Shown here: positions 15,952 to 18,191 of the stretch, piece by piece
How positions within the stretch are numbered: the stretch's first letter is position 1
Layout: every line of letters starts with the position of its first letter
Assembly: GCA_905236605.1 (NCBI GenBank)
Contig: CAJORD010000071.1
Coordinates: 1 to 18,191, forward strand
Direction: 5' to 3'
DNA: 18,191 nt
DNA from: an uncultured Synergistales bacterium
Lineage (GTDB): Bacteria > Synergistota > Synergistia > Synergistales > Aminobacteriaceae
Made by a program: the position numbers and the translations under genes
Notes under the pieces: model-generated
What the model was told of the DNA's origin: nothing
The model's input: only the letters and a program-made list of their open reading frames with translations
Databases searched by the model: none

Positions 15952-15986
15952 TAGGGAACAACTCCCCTCAATGTTGTCCCTATTTT
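15952..15986. terminator. Terminator hairpin between the small membrane gene and convergent era
   Basis: TAGGG-A-ACAAC (from 15952) pairs with GTTGT-CCCTA (15973-15982), ten pairs with one bulged A, and is followed by four T on the plus strand. It terminates the plus-strand small gene. The right arm contains the TAG stop of era, and no good T-run exists on the minus side, so termination for era is less certain. Confidence 0.7.
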
Positions 15987-16879
15987 ATCACAGAATATCC
16001 GAGGCGCTTTAATGCAGTCTGATTTCTTCGCCAGCCGGGCACGACTTTTACCCACAAATCTAAAAACACTCCTAAGCCCGTCGCGTCCTCTATGCTTTTT
16101 CGCGACATCGCTCCGATTTTCTTAATCATTTCGCCGCCGGAACCAATTAAAATTTTTTTCTGTCCTTCAGTTTCTGTGATTAAAGAAGCGCGAATATATA
16201 ATTTTTTTCGGTCGGGATATTCTTCGGGGCTCTTGTATTCGTCAATCTCAACTGCGACGCAGTGCGGAACTTCATCATGCAGCGACATTAAAATTTTTTC
16301 ACGAATTATTTCGGCAGCCATAAATTTTTCGGTCGTGTCCATCAAAATTTCTGGGTCGTAAATCGCTTCGCCTTCGGGAATTAGCGGCAACAGAGCCGAC
16401 ATTAAATTTTCAATTCCTCGATTTAATTTTGCTGACACAGAAATCTTTGCTTTGAAGTCGTGAAGATTTTCATAAAGTTTGAAAGTTCGTTCAGGGTTAG
16501 CACGGTCGGCCTTGTTCGCAACCAAAATCACAGGCAACGACGACGGCAAAATTTTTGCGAGTTCATAATCATCGGGCTGTAATTTTTTCGTCCCGGCTTC
16601 GACAAGCCACAAAACTACATCAGAATTTTCAATGGAATCTAAAATAGAATCGTTCAAAAAAATTCCGAGCTTATCTTTTGAATTTTTAATTTTATAAAGT
16701 CCCGGTGTGTCCGTGAAAATTATTTGCGCGTTGTCGTCATTATAAATGCAGCGAATTGAATTTCGAGTCGTCTGGGGCTTAGGTGAGATTATTACGGCCG
16801 GGGTTTTTAAGAGCGAGTTTATTAAAGATGATTTGCCTACGTTAGGACGGCCGATTAATGATACGATGCCACACTTCAT
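15980..16879 (-). CDS. era: GTPase Era, 299 aa
   Basis: An essential GTPase that assists 16S rRNA maturation and 30S assembly, binding near the 3' end of 16S rRNA at the inner face of the membrane. G1 is GRPNVGKS (10-17), the switch I region contains PQTTRN, G3 is DTPG (57-60), G4 is NKAD (122-125) and G5 is SAK (149-151). The C-terminal KH domain has IGSGGEMIKKIG (245-256), and the final FLDLWVKVVPGWR is typical. Length is normal for the family. The ATG abuts the TAA of cdd (TAAATG), so the two are probably translated from one mRNA, as in many bacteria where cdd and era are neighbours. Other common partners (ybeY, dgkA) are absent here. The stop lies inside the shared terminator stem. Confidence 0.97.
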   Translation of the reverse strand: MKCGIVSLIGRPNVGKSSLINSLLKTPAVIISPKPQTTRNSIRCIYNDDNAQIIFTDTPGLYKIKNSKDKLGIFLNDSILDSIENSDVVLWLVEAGTKKLQPDDYELAKILPSSLPVILVANKADRANPERTFKLYENLHDFKAKISVSAKLNRGIENLMSALLPLIPEGEAIYDPEILMDTTEKFMAAEIIREKILMSLHDEVPHCVAVEIDEYKSPEEYPDRKKLYIRASLITETEGQKKILIGSGGEMIKKIGAMSRKSIEDATGLGVFLDLWVKVVPGWRRNQTALKRLGYSVIK

Positions 16880-17323
16880 TTAATAATCCGGGTCAAGCGT
16901 AAACGAATGAGGCAATAACTTTTTAAGTTCATAGACCTTCGCGCCGTCTTTTGAAGCCATAACTACGAGCATGTCTTTATTAAATTCCATCAGAGCTTGG
17001 CGACACGCACCACACGGAGGGCAAGGCGTCGTGAAATAGTCATCGCTGTCCTCGTGAGAACCTACCACAGCAACGGCAAGAGGATTTTTTTTACCCTGCG
17101 AGACCATGATAACAACTCCGGCACGCTCGGCGCATATCGTTACACCGTAAGAAGCGTTCTCGACGTTGCAGGACTTTATAACTTCGTCGTTCTCGAAAAG
17201 CGTAGCCGCGCCGACATGAAAACGAGAGTAAGGGACGTAAGCTCTATCTGCGGCCTCCCGAGCCATTTTCAAAAGCTCTTCTGGAGAAATTCTTTTTGAA
17301 GGCCAGTTTTCTCTTGCTGACAT
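16880..17323 (-). CDS. cdd: Cytidine deaminase, 147 aa
   Basis: Deaminates cytidine and deoxycytidine to uridine and deoxyuridine in pyrimidine salvage. It has the small homotetrameric form. NVENASYG (53-60) is the ribose-binding stretch, C64-A-E66 provides the first zinc ligand and the proton-shuttling glutamate, and PCPPCGACRQ (100-109) supplies ligands C101 and C104. The ATG at 17321-17323 is preceded by AAGGTGG about 12 bases upstream and adds about 12 residues before the usual start of the fold. It is the first gene of a two-gene unit with era, and is divergent from the thiamine-diphosphate enzyme gene. Confidence 0.96.
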   Translation of the reverse strand: MSARENWPSKRISPEELLKMAREAADRAYVPYSRFHVGAATLFENDEVIKSCNVENASYGVTICAERAGVVIMVSQGKKNPLAVAVVGSHEDSDDYFTTPCPPCGACRQALMEFNKDMLVVMASKDGAKVYELKKLLPHSFTLDPDY

Positions 17324-17401
17324 AAAATCTAATAACCACCTTAAAAAATTTTTGGATAACTTAAATATTATTCTAACACTGATTTCTAAGTATTATGTTC
17401 G

Positions 17402-17496
17402 TTGACTAAAAAAAGAAATTATATTATTTTATCCACAATCCAAATTAAAAATTCACAAAAAATTTTTCACGTCCATTCTTTATAAATCTAAGGAGG
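17402..17496 (+). promoter_or_regulatory. Candidate promoter and strong ribosome site for the thiamine-diphosphate enzyme gene
   Basis: TTGACT (17402-17407) and TATTTT (17425-17430) are 17 bases apart, a good -35 with a mediocre -10. AAGGAGG (17490-17496) lies 11 bases before the ATG. The leader of about 70 bases is AT-rich, with no structure I recognise. Confidence 0.55.
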
Positions 17497-17507
17497 TATT
17501 ATCCCGT

Positions 17508-18191
17508 ATGAGCAAAAAACTTGTATCTGAACTCATAGTCGATTATCTTGAACGCAGGGACGTTCGTTATATTTTCGGCCTGTGCGGACATACCGTAATC
17601 GGAATGCTTGACGCTCTTTCACGCAGCAAGAAAATCAAATACATTTCCAACCGTCACGAAGCCGTAGCTTCAACCGCAGCCGACGGTTACGCGCGTGTAA
17701 CTCACAAAGCGTCGGTCGTTATGTGTCACCTTGGCCCCGGAATCACGAACGTATTAACCGGTGTAGCGAACGCGGCCTTCGATTCGATTCCTATGGTCGT
17801 GTTCGCGGGCGACGTTCCGAGCTATTACTATGGCAAACACCCTCATCAGGAAGTCAACATGCACGGCGACGCGACGCAATACAGAATGCTTGAGCCTGTC
17901 TGCAAACGTTGCTGGCGAGTTGATGACCCCGAAGCGTTACCTGACATTCTCGATAAGGCTTTCAGACTTGCCGAATCAGGACGCCCCGGCCCTGTTTTAA
18001 TCGACATGCCGATGGACATTTGGTCACGCGAAATTGAAGAAGACCTCTTTGCGCGCACGTATAACGACAGCCACGTTACAATGAAACCGGCGCTTGACCC
18101 GGAAGCAGCGAAGTCTATCGCGAAAAAATTAATCGAAGCTAAGAATCCTGTTATCCATGCAGGTGGCGGAATCTTACTTGCGCAGGCGTCA
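17508..18191 (+). CDS. Thiamine-diphosphate-dependent enzyme of the acetolactate-synthase-like family, N-terminal 228 residues
   Basis: The visible part is the pyrimidine-binding domain and the first part of the central domain. E51 in SNRHEAVASTAADGYAR is the conserved cofactor-activating glutamate. HLGPGITNVLTGVANA (74-89) and DSIPMVVFAGD (92-102) match the family's core, and SGRPGPVLIDMPMD (157-170) is the usual domain end. Family members include acetolactate synthase and various 2-oxoacid decarboxylases and carboligases. The N-terminal loop reads FGLCGHTVIG where acetolactate synthases have a Gly-Pro-Gly-type loop, and the stretch after QEVNMHGD differs too, so I would not call it ilvB. 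The substrate cannot be assigned from this half, and the C-terminal diphosphate-binding domain is beyond the window. The start is supported by the AAGGAGG at 17490-17496. Confidence 0.88.
   Translation, partial: MSKKLVSELIVDYLERRDVRYIFGLCGHTVIGMLDALSRSKKIKYISNRHEAVASTAADGYARVTHKASVVMCHLGPGITNVLTGVANAAFDSIPMVVFAGDVPSYYYGKHPHQEVNMHGDATQYRMLEPVCKRCWRVDDPEALPDILDKAFRLAESGRPGPVLIDMPMDIWSREIEEDLFARTYNDSHVTMKPALDPEAAKSIAKKLIEAKNPVIHAGGGILLAQAS

Overview
The window looks like chromosomal DNA from a diderm, probably anaerobic bacterium. The GC content is moderate by eye, the intergenic spacers are AT-rich, and TTG start codons are frequent. A PpiD/SurA-type periplasmic chaperone points to an outer membrane. 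Together with the DNA polymerase I lacking a proofreading domain and the signalling style, this is compatible with a Synergistota-like lineage, but that is only an inference. I see no rRNA, tRNA, CRISPR, insertion sequence or phage gene.

Layout. (1) 1-2146, minus: 5' two thirds of carB, cut by the window edge. (2) 2251-8039, minus: an envelope chaperone with a very acidic tail, DNA polymerase I, and a PAS-GGDEF-EAL protein whose stop codon overlaps the polA start. (3) 8083-11961, minus: two tandem, directly abutting hybrid histidine kinases of the same architecture. (4) 12147-15609, plus, divergent from the kinase pair: a third hybrid kinase that also carries an HPt domain, then a response regulator made of a degenerate and a canonical receiver with no output domain. 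(5) 15694-15990: a promoter, a structured-looking leader, a previously easily missed 50-codon membrane-protein ORF and a terminator. (6) 15980-17323, minus: cdd-era. (7) 17508-end, plus: N-terminal part of a thiamine-diphosphate enzyme.

The most interesting part is region 2-4. The two tandem kinases have an H and a D site but no HPt. The divergent kinase has H, D and HPt. The neighbouring regulator offers a terminal D. The simplest reading is a multi-input phosphorelay that converges on one HPt and one output-less regulator. Next to it is a GGDEF-EAL protein in which both catalytic signatures are degraded, translationally coupled to DNA polymerase I. These wiring ideas are inference from domain content and position. 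The individual domains and degenerate residues are read directly from the sequence.
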